Part shown: positions 30,158 through 41,394 of the stretch, piece after piece
Layout: every line of letters starts with the position of its first letter
Numbering within the stretch: position 1 is the stretch's first letter
Source of the DNA: JACCTU01 sp963798985
GTDB taxonomy: Bacteria; Actinomycetota; Thermoleophilia; Gaiellales; Gaiellaceae
DNA: 64,000 nucleotides
Direction of reading: 5' to 3'
Assembly: GCA_963798985.1 (NCBI GenBank)
Contig: CAWCVL010000006.1
Location: forward strand, 32,824-96,823
Notes under the pieces: generated by a model
Told to the model about the DNA's origin: nothing
The model's database searches: none
Seen by the model: only the letters and a program-made list of their open reading frames with translations
Program-made: the position numbers and the translations under genes

Positions 30158-30184
30158 GGCGCCGGGGTGCGGCTCCCCGGCGCC
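30158..30184 (+). terminator. Terminator of the polyamine operon
   Basis: A perfect 10-bp GC-only stem (GGCGCCGGGG with CCCCGGCGCC) and a 7-nt loop begin directly after the aminotransferase stop codon. There is no U tract. It marks the end of the 12-kb operon. Confidence 0.65.
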
Positions 30185-30260
30185 GAACCACCTCGGGCCC
30201 GACCTCTGTAACGGCAGGCATCGTGCCGTCCACGACCCTCGGATGGGTGTGCTCGGGCGG

Positions 30261-30665
30261 CTAGTCCGGGTCGAGCACGGTGAACAGCGTCAGCTGGAGC
30301 GGCCCCGGGGCGTTCATTCGAACGTTCCGGTGACGCCACGGCGTCGTCACGGCGGCCGCCAGTTGCTCCGCACCCGCCTCGACGAGCCGCTGCGCCGCCG
30401 CCTCGGAGTCGACGACCTCGAGCGCGAGCCGGATCGGCGGCGAGACGCCTTCCGCGCCGACCTCCACGCGGTCGACGAGCGCGGTCTGGTCGACCGAAAG
30501 CAGCTCGAGCGTCGCGTGCCCGGCGTCGAGGATCGCGCCGCTCCCGGTCGGCTCCGCCCACTCCTGGATGACCGGCAGCCCGAGCACGTCTCGGTAGAAG
30601 CGGACCGCGGCGTCGTAGTCCTCGACCGTGACGGCGAGGCGAAGCTCGCGAACGGGCCCGTTCAC
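30261..30665 (-). CDS. VOC family (glyoxalase/bleomycin resistance-like) protein
   Basis: 134 residues from GTG. Single VOC domain: ELRLAVTVEDYDAAVRFYRDVLG at the start, TGSGAILDAGHATLELLSVD and LALEVVDSEAAAQRLVEAGA. VOC proteins bind a metal and small ligands, and the substrate cannot be told. The start overlaps the stop of an upstream glyoxalase gene, of which only the 3' end remains (next entry). Confidence 0.82.
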   Translation of the reverse strand: MNGPVRELRLAVTVEDYDAAVRFYRDVLGLPVIQEWAEPTGSGAILDAGHATLELLSVDQTALVDRVEVGAEGVSPPIRLALEVVDSEAAAQRLVEAGAEQLAAAVTTPWRHRNVRMNAPGPLQLTLFTVLDPD

Positions 30666-30775
30666 TTGCCGCTGCGGTCGATCAGCTCGACTCGGTAGCC
30701 GTCCGGGTCCTGGACGAAGCAGATCCGCGAACCGCCCTCCCGCACGCGGTACGGCTCGCGCTCGCGGCTGGTTCG
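30662..30775 (-). pseudogene. 3' remnant of a glyoxalase I-like gene
   Basis: About 37 codons read as the C-terminus of a lactoylglutathione lyase-like protein: EREPYRVREGGSR, then ICFVQDPDGYRVELIDR and a stop. The FVxDPDGYxxELI motif is diagnostic of the glyoxalase C-terminal metal-ligand region. Upstream of about 30775 homology stops abruptly, and the sequence becomes the ribosome-binding site and start of an unrelated plus-strand gene. The stop overlaps the start of the neighbouring VOC gene, as expected for a former operon. It therefore marks a deletion, insertion or assembly breakpoint. Confidence 0.65.
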
Positions 30776-30795
30776 ACGAGTACGGAGAGGGAGGG

Positions 30796-31756
30796 ATGGG
30801 GTTGAGCATCGAGCTCGCCTTGCTCTCGGTCGTGGTGTTGGGGGCGGCCGCGGTCTCGACCATCATGCACGACTCCTTCTCGGCGCTTTTCCTGGACGGC
30901 GGGTGGCGCTCGCCCTGGTTCCTCGTCCCCGCATGCGTTATCGCCTCGGGCGTCGCGATCTACAACGTCGTCGTCGCCCCGAAGGCACTGGCCGACAAGC
31001 GGGAGGTCGCGCCGGGACAGGTGCACGAGCAGTGCCGGCGGCCGTACCTGATGTACACGCCGTTCTCGATCATCCTGTGGGTCGGCCTGCTGCTGCAAGG
31101 GTCGCGCTTCGAGGTCTCGACCCGAGAACGGCGACATGGCCGATGCGCGCCGGGACCTCGCCCGCAACGGAGCGGAGGTCGTCGCGCTCGCCGAAAGCGA
31201 GCCCGAGACGACGGCCCACATGGCGATCTACCGGCTCGAGTATCGGGCGGCGGTGGACACCGTGCAGCGGGCGGTCACCCGCTACCTGTGGGTGGTCGGC
31301 GTCTTCTTCTTTTTCCTGGTCGTGATCCTCAACACCCGGATCACCTCCGCCTACGCGGAGAGCGCGCAGGACTTCTTCAAGTGGCTGATGTGGGGCTTAC
31401 TCCTCGTAGCCGTGGGGATCTGCCTGTTCGGGCTCACGCGATATCAGGACATTCGAGGCCTCGCGATCGCGACGCACGAGCGCGTGGTCGTCACGGCGAC
31501 CGCCGAGCGGCAGCTGGCGCTCGTTGTCGCCGCGAAGGAGCAACTGCTCGAGTTGCGTGAGGACGGGCCTGGGAGCTTCCTGTGGGGGGCGGTCGTCGGC
31601 GTCTTCGGGCTGGTGGTCTTCAGCTACGGGTTCCAGCTCGTACTCGCGAAAGTCACGAACCGCTCGGCGATCGACGCAATCTTCCCGCGGTCGGTGGCGC
31701 GCTTCCTGGACGGATTCCTGCTCGGCCGGGAGGAGCCGCCAGCACAAGCCCGGTAG
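30796..31756 (+). CDS. Multi-pass membrane protein of unknown function (one frameshift)
   Basis: About 319 residues after removing one extra C near 31126. Preceded by GGAGAGGGAGGG. Four to five hydrophobic segments are visible (ELALLSVVVLGAAAVSTIM, WFLVPACVIASGVAIYNVVV, YLWVVGVFFFFLVVILN, WLMWGLLLVAVGICLFGL, FLWGAVVGVFGLVVFSYG), with a central soluble helical region. No conserved domain is recognised. It is the first gene of the segment bounded by truncated genes and is directly followed by the phosphatase/nuclease-fold gene. Confidence 0.65.
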
Positions 31757-31758
31757 GG

Positions 31759-32775
31759 GTGCGAGTCTTGCTTGTGGTTCTGATTCCAGTCGCGGCGGTG
31801 CTGGTCGTCCTCGGGCTGATCCGGCGTGCGCTCGTGGTCTACGACCCCGCTCCCGTCGTCGAGCTGCCTGTCTCAGGCTCGGCCCGCTGTCCCGCGGTTC
31901 CGTCAGCTCGAGCTCCTGACCTGGAACACGGGGACGCCGGGCTGGGGGAAGAAGCCGAGTTCGTCGCGGACGGCGGTCGGCATTGGCGGACGGGGTCTCG
32001 GACGACCGTGGAGCGGAACCTCGCGGCGATCGTCGAGCGGCTCCGGGCCGAGGAACCCGACGTGCTGCTGCTGCAGGAGCTCTCGCGCGACAGCTACGCC
32101 ACCCACCGGGTCGACGTCCTGGGCCGGCTCGAGGAAGCGCTGGCGGGCTACCAGCTGGCGTTCGCGCCGATGATGCGCGTCAGGGGGCTGCCGTTCGTCG
32201 GAAACCTCGAGGTTGGCCAGGGCACGTTCTCCCGCTCCGGCATTTCTCGGGCGCTGCGCCACGCCTTGCCCTCGAACCCGTTGTTCCTCGGCGTCACACT
32301 GCAGCGCTTCAACCTGCTCGAATCGCGGCTTCCGGACGGCGAGTGGGTGATTGTCAACGTGCACCTGTCGGCCTTCGACGACGGCACCCTGCGAAGGCAG
32401 CACCTCGAGGAAGTCGTCCGACTCCTCCAGGCGGAGTACGAGGGGGGGCGCCACGTGATGGCCGGCGGCGACTGGAACCTCCGCCTCGCGACGACGGACT
32501 TTCCCTACACGACGGAGGAGAAGAAGAAGGCCTGGGTGCGGGACCTGCCGGCGGATCTCATTCCGGACGGGTGGCACTGGGCAGTCGACTCCGACACGCC
32601 GACCAACCGAACCCTCGACCAGCCGTATCGCCCGGGCGTCAACTACAGGAGCGTGATCGACGGATTCCTGGTGTCTCCGAACGTCGAGGTCGTCGGCGTC
32701 GAGACCCGTGATCTCGACTTCGCCAACAGCGACCACAATCCGGTGCTGACGACGCTCCGCCGGCGAGGAGATTGA
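31759..32775 (+). CDS. Endonuclease/exonuclease/phosphatase family protein (two compensating frameshifts)
   Basis: About 338 residues. An N-terminal membrane anchor (LLVVLIPVAAVLVVLGLI) precedes an EEP fold: LELLTWNTGTPGWG, VLLLQELSRDS, WVIVNVHLSAF, GGDWNLR, VIDGFLVSPN and the catalytic SDHNPVLTTL. The WNTG strand is read in a different frame from both flanks, so about 65 bp (31885-31950) is bounded by one extra and one missing base. The substrate could be nucleic acid, sugar phosphate or lipid and cannot be assigned. GTG start 2 nt after the upstream gene. Confidence 0.8.
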   Translation: MRVLLVVLIPVAAVLVVLGLIRRALVVYDPAPVVELPVSGSARCPAVPSARAPDLEHGDAGLGEEAEFVADGGRHWRTGSRTTVERNLAAIVERLRAEEPDVLLLQELSRDSYATHRVDVLGRLEEALAGYQLAFAPMMRVRGLPFVGNLEVGQGTFSRSGISRALRHALPSNPLFLGVTLQRFNLLESRLPDGEWVIVNVHLSAFDDGTLRRQHLEEVVRLLQAEYEGGRHVMAGGDWNLRLATTDFPYTTEEKKKAWVRDLPADLIPDGWHWAVDSDTPTNRTLDQPYRPGVNYRSVIDGFLVSPNVEVVGVETRDLDFANSDHNPVLTTLRRRGD

Positions 32776-32891
32776 CTCCGGCCATCTACTCTCGTAACGT
32801 CTTACGCCCAACGCAACTGCGGCGGAGGGCCTCGCGGCATACCCGCCCCGGCGCCAAGCCGGGAGCGTCCGTCTGCGGAAAGGACAGTCGG

Positions 32892-33527
32892 ATGACCGTC
32901 TACAAGGGCGTCCTTCATGAGATCTCGGATGGCGAGAAGATCTCCTCAGAGGGGACCGGCGGCTACTACACGCGCAACATGGGCATCACGAGGTTCCACA
33001 AGACCGGGGTCGACCAGCAGGCCGGTTTCATTCGGCGGGAGATCGTGCGGATCGGCGACGCGCGCATCAGAAACGTGATGCTCGCGCCGATGTTCGACAC
33101 CCTGCTGCGCGAGGCAATGGGCAAGGAGGTCGCGCTGAGCGTCGACGGCGGGCCGCCGGACGAGTTCAAGCGCCATACCGTGCTCGCCATCCGTACGCCC
33201 GGTGCGGGTGTCGTGAGGCCTCCTTTGGGGAGGATGATTCTCGGCTCGATCCTGATCTGGTTCAAGTTCTGGCTGACTGCGATCGTCGGCGGCTTCTTCG
33301 TCACCCTCGTCGCCGTCTTCGCCGGCGGGCTGGTCAGCAGGCTGCTCGGAGACGACGAGGGCTACGCCTACGGCATGTACGTCGGCCTCGGGCTCGGGGG
33401 CCTGTTCGTCCTCTACTTCCTGCTCAAGCCATTCCAGATCATCTTCAGGACGTTCAGGCTGCGATCCGCGCGCCTGACGCTCGACGGGGAGCTGGTCGAG
33501 GGCTACTCAGCGCCGCACGGCGCCTAG
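32892..33527 (+). CDS. Membrane protein of unknown function
   Basis: 211 residues. The N-terminal soluble part (about 1-110) begins MTVYKGVLHEISDGEKISSE. Two hydrophobic segments follow (about 118-145 and 160-180: WLTAIVGGFFVTLVAVFAGG and YGMYVGLGLGGLFVLYFLL), and the C-terminus is short. The family is not recognised. It is part of the 30.8-33.5 kb segment bounded by gene fragments. Confidence 0.6.
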   Translation: MTVYKGVLHEISDGEKISSEGTGGYYTRNMGITRFHKTGVDQQAGFIRREIVRIGDARIRNVMLAPMFDTLLREAMGKEVALSVDGGPPDEFKRHTVLAIRTPGAGVVRPPLGRMILGSILIWFKFWLTAIVGGFFVTLVAVFAGGLVSRLLGDDEGYAYGMYVGLGLGGLFVLYFLLKPFQIIFRTFRLRSARLTLDGELVEGYSAPHGA

Positions 33528-33770
33528 CGGAGCACACGCCGGTGGCGGCGTGCCGAGCTGCTGCGTCACACCTCTGGCCTCAACTCTGGGAGAGCACGTG
33601 CGCGTCCCGCGGCAGCGAGTGGTGAGGTTGCCAGCCAGGCTGACCTCGTACAGCTCAGGGATGAGAACGTTCTGCTCTATCCGCTCGACGCGGAGGAACG
33701 GCACCGCCGCATCCGCTTGCTCGCGAGATTCCCATCGCGCCCAAGACATGGTGTGGAGATAGCGCGTCAT
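33507..33770 (-). CDS. Possible truncated hypothetical protein
   Basis: 87 residues. The first half (MTRYLHTMSWARWESREQAD, then AVPFLRVERIEQNVLIPELY) looks like real protein. The second half is Arg/Pro-rich and looks like read-through of non-coding sequence, and it overlaps the end of the plus-strand membrane gene. It may be the 5' part of a gene cut at the right edge of the 30.8-33.6 kb segment. Low certainty. Confidence 0.3.
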   Translation of the reverse strand: MTRYLHTMSWARWESREQADAAVPFLRVERIEQNVLIPELYEVSLAGNLTTRCRGTRTCSPRVEARGVTQQLGTPPPACAPLGAVRR

Positions 33771-33779
33771 GGCCGCATC

Positions 33780-34293
33780 CTACGAGTCGGGCAGATCCTC
33801 GGGGATCAGTCCGTAGAGCACGCCGTCGACCCACTCGCCGTGGCGCTCGTACGCCTTGCGCTTGACGCCCTCGCGGACGAAGCCGGCGCGCTCCGCGTGG
33901 CGCATCGCGCGCTCGTTGAAGCCGTAGATCTCCAGCTCGAGCCGGTGGTAGCCGAGGTCGTCCATCAGGTGCCGCTGGAGCAGGCGCGCCGCCTCGTCGG
34001 AGACCTTGCGGCCGCGGAAGTCGGGGTGGACGGCGAGGCCGCCGAGCTTCGCGACCCGGCTGCGCTTGTTCGCGACCGCGAAGCCCATGACTCCGGCGCG
34101 CGCGCCGTCGAGCTCGACGATGAAGCGCCCGAAGTCCTCCGGCTCGCGCTCGGAGCGCTCGATCTCCTCGAGCAGCTCCTCGCGCGACGTGGCACGCCGC
34201 GCGGAGAGGAACGGGTCGACGTCGTCGTGGCCCGTCAGCTCGACGAGGAAGTCGACGTCGTCCGGGTCGCGCGCGACGGATCGTGACGCTCAC
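33780..34293 (-). CDS. GNAT family N-acetyltransferase (one frameshift)
   Basis: About 170 residues after removing one extra base near 34272. The GNAT core is clear: VAKLGGLAVHPDFRGRKVSDEA with the acetyl-CoA loop, HRLELEIYGFNERAMRHAE and RAGFVREGVKRKAYERHGEW, which resembles RimJ/RimL or PhnO-type small acetyltransferases. GTG start overlaps the stop of the EamA transporter gene upstream on the same strand. First gene of the frameshift-dense zone. Confidence 0.78.
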
Positions 34294-35198
34294 GGGCGCG
34301 CGGGCTCCACCGCTTCGGGCGACGCGCTCGGCCGCAGCAGCCCGGAGCCGAGCGCGACGCCGGCGAGGATCAGCGCGAGGCCGACGACCATCAACGCGGT
34401 GATCGTCCTCGTCGAGCAGCAACGCGCCGTAGAGGAGCGCTGTGACCGGCATCAGGTACGTCACGAGCCCCGCGCTGAAACGCGCCGTAGTCGCCGAGCA
34501 TCTTCATGAACATCAGGATCCCGACGCCGGTGCCGGCGACCCCGAGCGCGAGCACGGAGGCGCTCGCCTCCCAGCCCGGAAGCTCCGCCGGCGCCTGCGC
34601 GAGCCCGAACGGCAGCGAGCGCGAGCGTCGCGCCGAGGATCGTCGCCGTCGAGAGCGTGAGCGCGTCGAGCCGCTCGGTCTGGCGCTGGAGCAGGAGGCC
34701 CGCGAGCGCGTAGAGGCACCGACGCGGCCACCACGGCGAGCGTGCCCGACGATCGCCCAGGCGTCGACCTCGGGCTGCGCGCCGGTCAGCACGCCGACCC
34801 CGACGAGCCCCAGGGCGATCCCGACGATCCGGAGGCCGGTCGCCCGCTCGCTGCGCGCGAGCCAGATCGCGAGGATGCGCGACGAAGAGCGGCACGGTCG
34901 CGTTGGCGATCGCCGCGACTCCGGAGTCGATGTGCTTCTGGCCCCACGCGATCAGCGTGAACGGCAGACGCGCTGTTGATCATGCCGAGCGCGAACGCGC
35001 GCCAGCCGGCGCGCCGCGAGCCTGCCCGAGAATCCCCCGGGCGGCCATCAGCCCGAGGCGAGAAACGACCGAGGCGATCAGCAGCCGCCCGGCCATCATC
35101 GTGGTCGGCTCGAGGTCGTCGCAGCGCGATCTCGATGAACATGTACGAGCGCCCCAGATCGCCGCAAGGGTGAGGAGCAGCGTGAGGTAGGCGCGCAC
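34290..35198 (-). CDS. EamA/DMT-family transporter (many frameshifts)
   Basis: About 300 residues once roughly eight extra bases are removed. Ten hydrophobic helices typical of the drug/metabolite transporter family are recoverable: MRAYLTLLLTLAAIWGA, LEPTTMMAGRLL, LPFTLIAWGQKHIDSGVAAI, NATVPLFVAILAIWLARSE, LGVAGTGVGILMFMKMLGDY and VTYLMPVTALLYGALLLDE. It likely exports a metabolite or amino acid. For example, in the second helix pair GCGCTGCCG is read as GCGTCTGCCG. Confidence 0.75.
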
Positions 35199-35233
35199 CT
35201 TCGGAGGCTAGCGAGGGCCGCCGAGGCCGACGC

Positions 35234-35239
35234 TATGCT
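35234..35239 (+). promoter_or_regulatory. -10 element of leaderless purL
   Basis: TATGCT lies 6 nt before the apparent purL start at 35246, the same geometry as before purB and purD. The start codon reads CTG here and could be a misread GTG. Confidence 0.45.
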
Positions 35240-35245
35240 CGACGT

Positions 35246-37208
<1,963 letters not shown>

Positions 37209-38583
37209 ATGTGCGGCGTCTTCGGCATCCGCTCGCCCGACCGCGACGTCGCGCGCATCGCGTACTTCGGGCTCTTCGCGCTCCAGCACCGCGGGCAGGA
37301 GTCGGCCGGGATCGCCGTCTCGGACCGCGGCCGGATCACCGCGCTCCGCGAGATGGGGCTCGTCTCGCAGGTGTTCTCGGAGGAGAAGCTCCGCGGCCTC
37401 CGCGGCGAGCTCGCGATCGGGCACACGCGTTACTCCACGACCGGCTCGACGCACTGGGCGAACGCGCAGCCGCGTCGTGCACAACGGGCGCGCTCGTACG
37501 GTCGCGCTCGGGCACAACGGCAACCTGACGAACGCAGCCGAGCTCCGCGAGGAGCTTGCCGAGCGCGGCGTCCACGTTCACTCGACGTCCGACAGCGAGA
37601 TGATCGCGGCGCTGATCGCGCACGACGACGCGCCGCTCGAGGAGGCAGTCGCACGCACGATCGCGAAGCTCGACGGCGCCTTCTCGTGCGTCGCGCTCGC
37701 GGAGAACCGGCTGATCGCGTTTCGGGACCCGCGCGGCATGCGGCCGCTCTGCCTCGGCCGGATCGGCGACGACTGGGTCGCGGCCTCCGAGACGTGCGCG
37801 CTCGACCTCGTCGGCGCCGACTTCGTGCGCGAGGTCGACCGCGGCGAAGCGGTGCTGATCGACGGCGACGGCGTGAAGTCGCTGCAGGCGCGAGCCGCCG
37901 ACGGCGGCGCGCGCTCTGCATCTTCGAGTTCTTCTATCTCGCACGGCCCGACTCGCGGCTCGCCGGGGTCGAAGTCCACTCCGCGCGCGTGCGGATGGGC
38001 GAGCGGCTCGCCGAGGAGTCGCCGGTCGAGGCCGACCTCGTGCTCCCGATCCCCGACTCCGGCACGCCGGCGGCGATCGGCTTCTCACGCGCGACCGGGA
38101 TTCCGTTCAGCGAAGGGCTGATCAAGAACCGCTACGTCGGCCGAACGTTCATCCAGCCGGAGCAGGGGCTGCGCGAGCAGGGGATCAGGCTCAAGTTCAA
38201 CCCGCTCGCCGAGGTCGCGGGCAAGCGGGTCGTCGTGGTCGACGACTCGATCGTGCGCGGCAACACGACACGGCAGATCGTGCGCATGCTCTTCGACGCG
38301 GGCGCCTCGGAGGTGCACGTCCGCATCTCGTCGCCGCCGGTGATCGGGCCGTGCTTCTACGGGATCGACCTCGCCGACGAGGACGAGCTCGTCGCCGCGC
38401 GCCGCTCGGTCGAGGCCGTGCGCTCGTACATCGGCGCGTCGAGCCTCGCACTACCTCTCGCTCGAAGGGCTCACGGAGGCGACGCGGCGCCCGGAGTCGG
38501 AGCTCTGCCGCGCCTGCCTCACTCGGGACTATCCGACCCGAGTGCCGGTAGAGGCGGCAAAGCTCCGCTTCGAGCAGGTCTAG
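37209..38583 (+). CDS. purF: Amidophosphoribosyltransferase (three frameshifts)
   Basis: About 456 residues after correction near 37472, 37911 and 38448. Catalyses the first committed purine step. MCGVFGI gives the N-terminal nucleophile Cys2 once Met is removed. ALQHRGQESAGIAV, GHTRYSTTGS and GHNGNLTNA form the glutaminase site, and VVVVDDSIVRGNTTRQIVRML is the PRPP-binding loop. The C-terminus LCRACLTRDYPTRVP is conserved. It starts directly after purL and is followed by a strong hairpin. Confidence 0.95.
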
Positions 38584-38600
38584 TAGCTGGTGGGGCGCAA

Positions 38601-38630
38601 GTCGCGGATCCGCTCTCGCGGATCCGCGAC
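38601..38630. terminator. Convergent hairpin terminator after purF
   Basis: A perfect 13-bp stem (GTCGCGGATCCGC with GCGGATCCGCGAC) and a 4-nt TCTC loop lie between purF and a convergent small gene. A second palindrome, GCGGCCGC-TGC-GCGGCCGC, follows at 38647-38665. Together they can stop transcription from both sides. Confidence 0.7.
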
Positions 38631-38694
38631 CGCTTGGCACCTAAAGGCGGCCGCTGCGCGGCCGCGGCCGCACCGATTACTGAAGCTCTCGCTT

Positions 38695-38965
38695 CTACTG
38701 CTCGAGCACGCGGCTCGCCTTCGCGACGCCGCGGGCGAGGATGTACGCGATCGTCGTCCACTGGAAGAAGCTGAGCCACGACGCGCTCCCCAAGGTGTCG
38801 GCGGTCCAGCAGACGAGCATCGCGACGATCAGGGCGAGCAGGTAGACCGCGAACTCGGCGTTGCCCGGGATCGGCAGGCGCGCCATGTCGGGCATGTTGT
38901 CCGACCAGGCGGGTTGGCCCGACGGCCGGCGGCGGCGACTGGTTCCCCGGAGGCATCGTCGACAT
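38695..38965 (-). CDS. Small two-helix membrane protein (one frameshift)
   Basis: About 89 residues after removing one extra base. The start MSTMPPGNQSPPPAVG follows an AAAGGAG ribosome-binding site. Two hydrophobic segments are FAVYLLALIVAMLVCWTADTL and LSFFQWTTIAYILARGVA. The family is not recognised. It lies directly downstream of the CtaG-like gene on the same strand, so a link to the respiratory chain is possible but unproven. Confidence 0.6.
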
Positions 38966-38996
38966 CGCAACTCCTTTCGGTGGGTGAGCGCCGATC

Positions 38997-39816
38997 CTAT
39001 GACAGGTCGTCGGCCCGCCCAAAGCGGACGGCCCGCTCGACCGAGCGCGGGTCGACTCCCTGCTCGAGCAGCTCCTGGCGCCGCTCGCCCTCGGCGAACA
39101 ACCGAGGAAGAGCCACGCGAACGCGGCGAAGGTGACGAGCGAGCCTTCGATCATCAGGATCGCGCCTGCGGCGGCCTGGTCGGACAGGCCGACCGTCGGC
39201 GTACGGCGCGTAGAAGAGCTCGCCCGACCAGAGGAAGACGTTCGCGATCAGCGGTCGAGACCAGCCGCACGACGACGATGTAGCGCGAGCTTCGCGGCCG
39301 AGCCGAACCAGGCCGGTGCCGGGAGCGTCTCGAGCACGGGCATCCACATCAGCAGGCCCGCCGTGAAGAAGGAGAGGTGCTCGAGCGCGTGCACGAGGTC
39401 GTTGCCGGATCGCGGCCTCGTAGGCGAACGGCAGGTGCCAGAGCACGAGGTTCGCGACCCAGATCGGCAGCGCGACGAGCGGATGCGCGAGGACGCGAAG
39501 CGCATCGCACGGGCCGGAAGCGCGAGCAGCGGGCGAAGCAGCGGGCCGGTCAGGCCGGCGAGCAGCGCGAGCGGCGCGAGGTCGCCGAGCAGGAGGTGCT
39601 GGACCATGTGGAACGAGAAGCGCTCCTCGCCGAGCTGCGGCGATCGGCGAGACGATCGCCGCGAGGAAGAGCAGCAGCCCGAGCGCGAAGAGGGCGATCC
39701 GCCACCGCGGCACCGGCGTGCCGCGCCGCGCGAGCGTCCGCGCCCGCACGCCGTACGGCGACGCCGACGAGCGCGAGCGGCGCGAGCTGGAGCGGGTCGA
39801 GCGTCCAGTCGCCCAC
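38997..39816 (-). CDS. CtaG-like cytochrome c oxidase assembly protein (many frameshifts)
   Basis: About 270 residues when roughly seven extra bases are removed. The caa3-type CtaG family is recognisable by MVQHLLLGDLAPLALLAGL, LPIWVANLVLWHLPFAYEAA, HALEHLSFFTAGLLMWMPVL and PLIANVFLWSGELFYAPYA, with seven or so membrane helices. It probably helps insert copper into cytochrome c oxidase (family knowledge). GTG start. Ends 31 nt before the small membrane gene. Confidence 0.72.
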
Positions 39817-39853
39817 GATGGCGCCCCGCCAGCTCTAGAATCGCGCGCTTCGC

Positions 39854-40469
39854 GTGCACCTCTTCCACTACCACCTCGTCACGAGCAAGGTGCGGCAGGT
39901 CGAGGCCCGCTACCTCGGCAAGCTCGGCTTCGACCTCGTCGCGCCGCCACGGGCGGATCGCGGACGAACTGACGTCGTTCGAGTCGGGCGTCGTCCTGGG
40001 AGGAGCTCGACAAGCTCGGGTTCAAGCTCCGGCTCGCGGAGCTCGAGCGTGGCGGCGTGAACATCGTCGTGCAGCCCGGCCAGTGGGAGCTGCCGCGCAT
40101 CGACCATCTCGGGCTCGCCCTCGACGAGGACGACTTCCAGGCGACGCTCGACCGCGCCGCCGAGCTCGAGCTCCGCGTGCAGGACCACGGCGGGCGGCGG
40201 ACGTTCGTCTCGACGAACGGCGGCTTCCGGCTCGAGGTGCACCCGCCGCGCGACTGGCTCGACGAGCTGCTGCGCGGGCGAGACCGACTTCCGGCTCGGC
40301 GAGCTCCACCTGCTCGCGGACGACCCGGCCCAGAAGGCAGCCGCGCTCGCCGAGGTGCTCGGCCTTCAGCCGGCAGGGGACGCGGTCGAAGGTCGGCGCC
40401 GCGCTCGTCCGCTTCCTCCCGGGCGGGCCGCAGGGCCGGCCTCAGCTCGACGCGGAGCTCTTCCTCTAA
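39854..40469 (+). CDS. VOC-like domain hypothetical protein (several frameshifts)
   Basis: About 200 residues after correction. LFHYHLVTSKVRQVEARYLG, GVNIVVQPGQWELPRIDHLG, FVSTNGGFRLEVHPPRDWLD and LGELHLLADDPAQKAAALAE suggest two VOC/glyoxalase-like halves. No substrate can be assigned. It lies 28 bp before purM and divergent from the CtaG-like gene. Confidence 0.6.
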
Positions 40470-40482
40470 CCGAGCGCGGTCG

Positions 40483-40488
40483 TAGACT
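40483..40488 (+). promoter_or_regulatory. -10 element of leaderless purM
   Basis: TAGACT lies 9 nt before the purM GTG. No Shine-Dalgarno is present. Confidence 0.4.
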
Positions 40489-40497
40489 CACTGCCAG

Positions 40498-41394
40498 GTG
40501 GAGGGGCAGACCTACGAGGCCGCCGGCGTCTCGCTCGCGACCGCGGGCGCGGTGGTCGAGCGGCTTCGGGCCGCCGTCGAGTCGACAGGAGCGACCGGGT
40601 TCGGCGCCTTCGCGGGGCTTCACCCGCTCGACGAGCGGCGCCTGCTCGCGGCCTCGACCGACGGCGTCGGCACGAAGCTGATCCTCGCGCGCGAGCGCGG
40701 GGCGCTCCGCGCCTGCGGCGCCGACCTCGCCGCGCACTGCATCAACGACGTGATCACGACCGGCGCCGACCCGCTGTTCCTGCTCGACTACGTCGCCGCG
40801 AACCGGATCGAGCTCGGAGCAGGTCGCCGAGCTCGTCGAGGGAGTGGCCGAGGTCTGCCGCGCAGCCGGCTGCGCGCTCCTCGGCGGCGAGACCGCCGAG
40901 CTGCCCGGGATCTACCGCGACGACGAGCTCGACTTCGCCGGCACGTGCGTCGGCGTCGTCGAGCGCGACCGCTTGATCGACGGCTCGAAGGTCGGCGCCG
41001 GAGACGTGGTGATCGGCCTTCCCTCGGCGGGCGTCCACGCGAACGGCTTCACGCTCGTCCGGCGGATCCTCGAGCGCGAGGACTACGACGGCGACGACCT
41101 GCTCGCCCCGACGCGCCTCTACCTCGACGACGTCCGCCGCCTGCGCGAGCACGCGCACGCGTTCGCGCACGTCACCGGCGGCGGGGATCGAGGGCAACCT
41201 TCGCGCGCGTGCTCCCCGACGGGCTCGAGCTGCGGATCGACTGGGACGCCTGGGAGCGGCCGCCCGTCTTCGAGTGGCTCGCCCGGCACGCCGAGGAGCA
41301 GGAGCTGCGCCGCGTCTTCAACCTCGGGATCGGCTACTGCGCGGTCGTGCCCGCCGGGGACCGACGGCCTCGTGATCGGGCGTCGTCGCAGTGA
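40498..41394 (+). CDS. purM: AIR synthetase (about five frameshifts)
   Basis: About 296 residues after removing extra bases near 40817, 41186, 41201, 41362 and 41380. It closes the imidazole ring to give AIR. Motifs are AASTDGVGTKLILA, ADLAAHCINDVITTGADPLF, LLGGETAELPGIY, GLPSAGVHANGFTLVR and HVTGGGIEGNLARVLP. Somewhat shorter than the usual 330-350 residues at the C-terminus. Its stop overlaps the purN GTG. Confidence 0.92.
   Translation: MEGQTYEAAGVSLATAGAVVERLRAAVESTGATGFGAFAGLHPLDERRLLAASTDGVGTKLILARERGALRACGADLAAHCINDVITTGADPLFLLDYVAANRIELGAGRRARRGSGRGLPRSRLRAPRRRDRRAARDLPRRRARLRRHVRRRRRARPLDRRLEGRRRRRGDRPSLGGRPRERLHARPADPRARGLRRRRPARPDAPLPRRRPPPARARARVRARHRRRGSRATFARVLPDGLELRIDWDAWERPPVFEWLARHAEEQELRRVFNLGIGYCAVVPAGDRRPRDRASSQ

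Noticed and set aside
38647..38665. GCGGCCGC palindromes as a recombination site
   Set aside because: Adjacent to a clear terminator hairpin between convergent genes; extra stem-loop for termination is sufficient.
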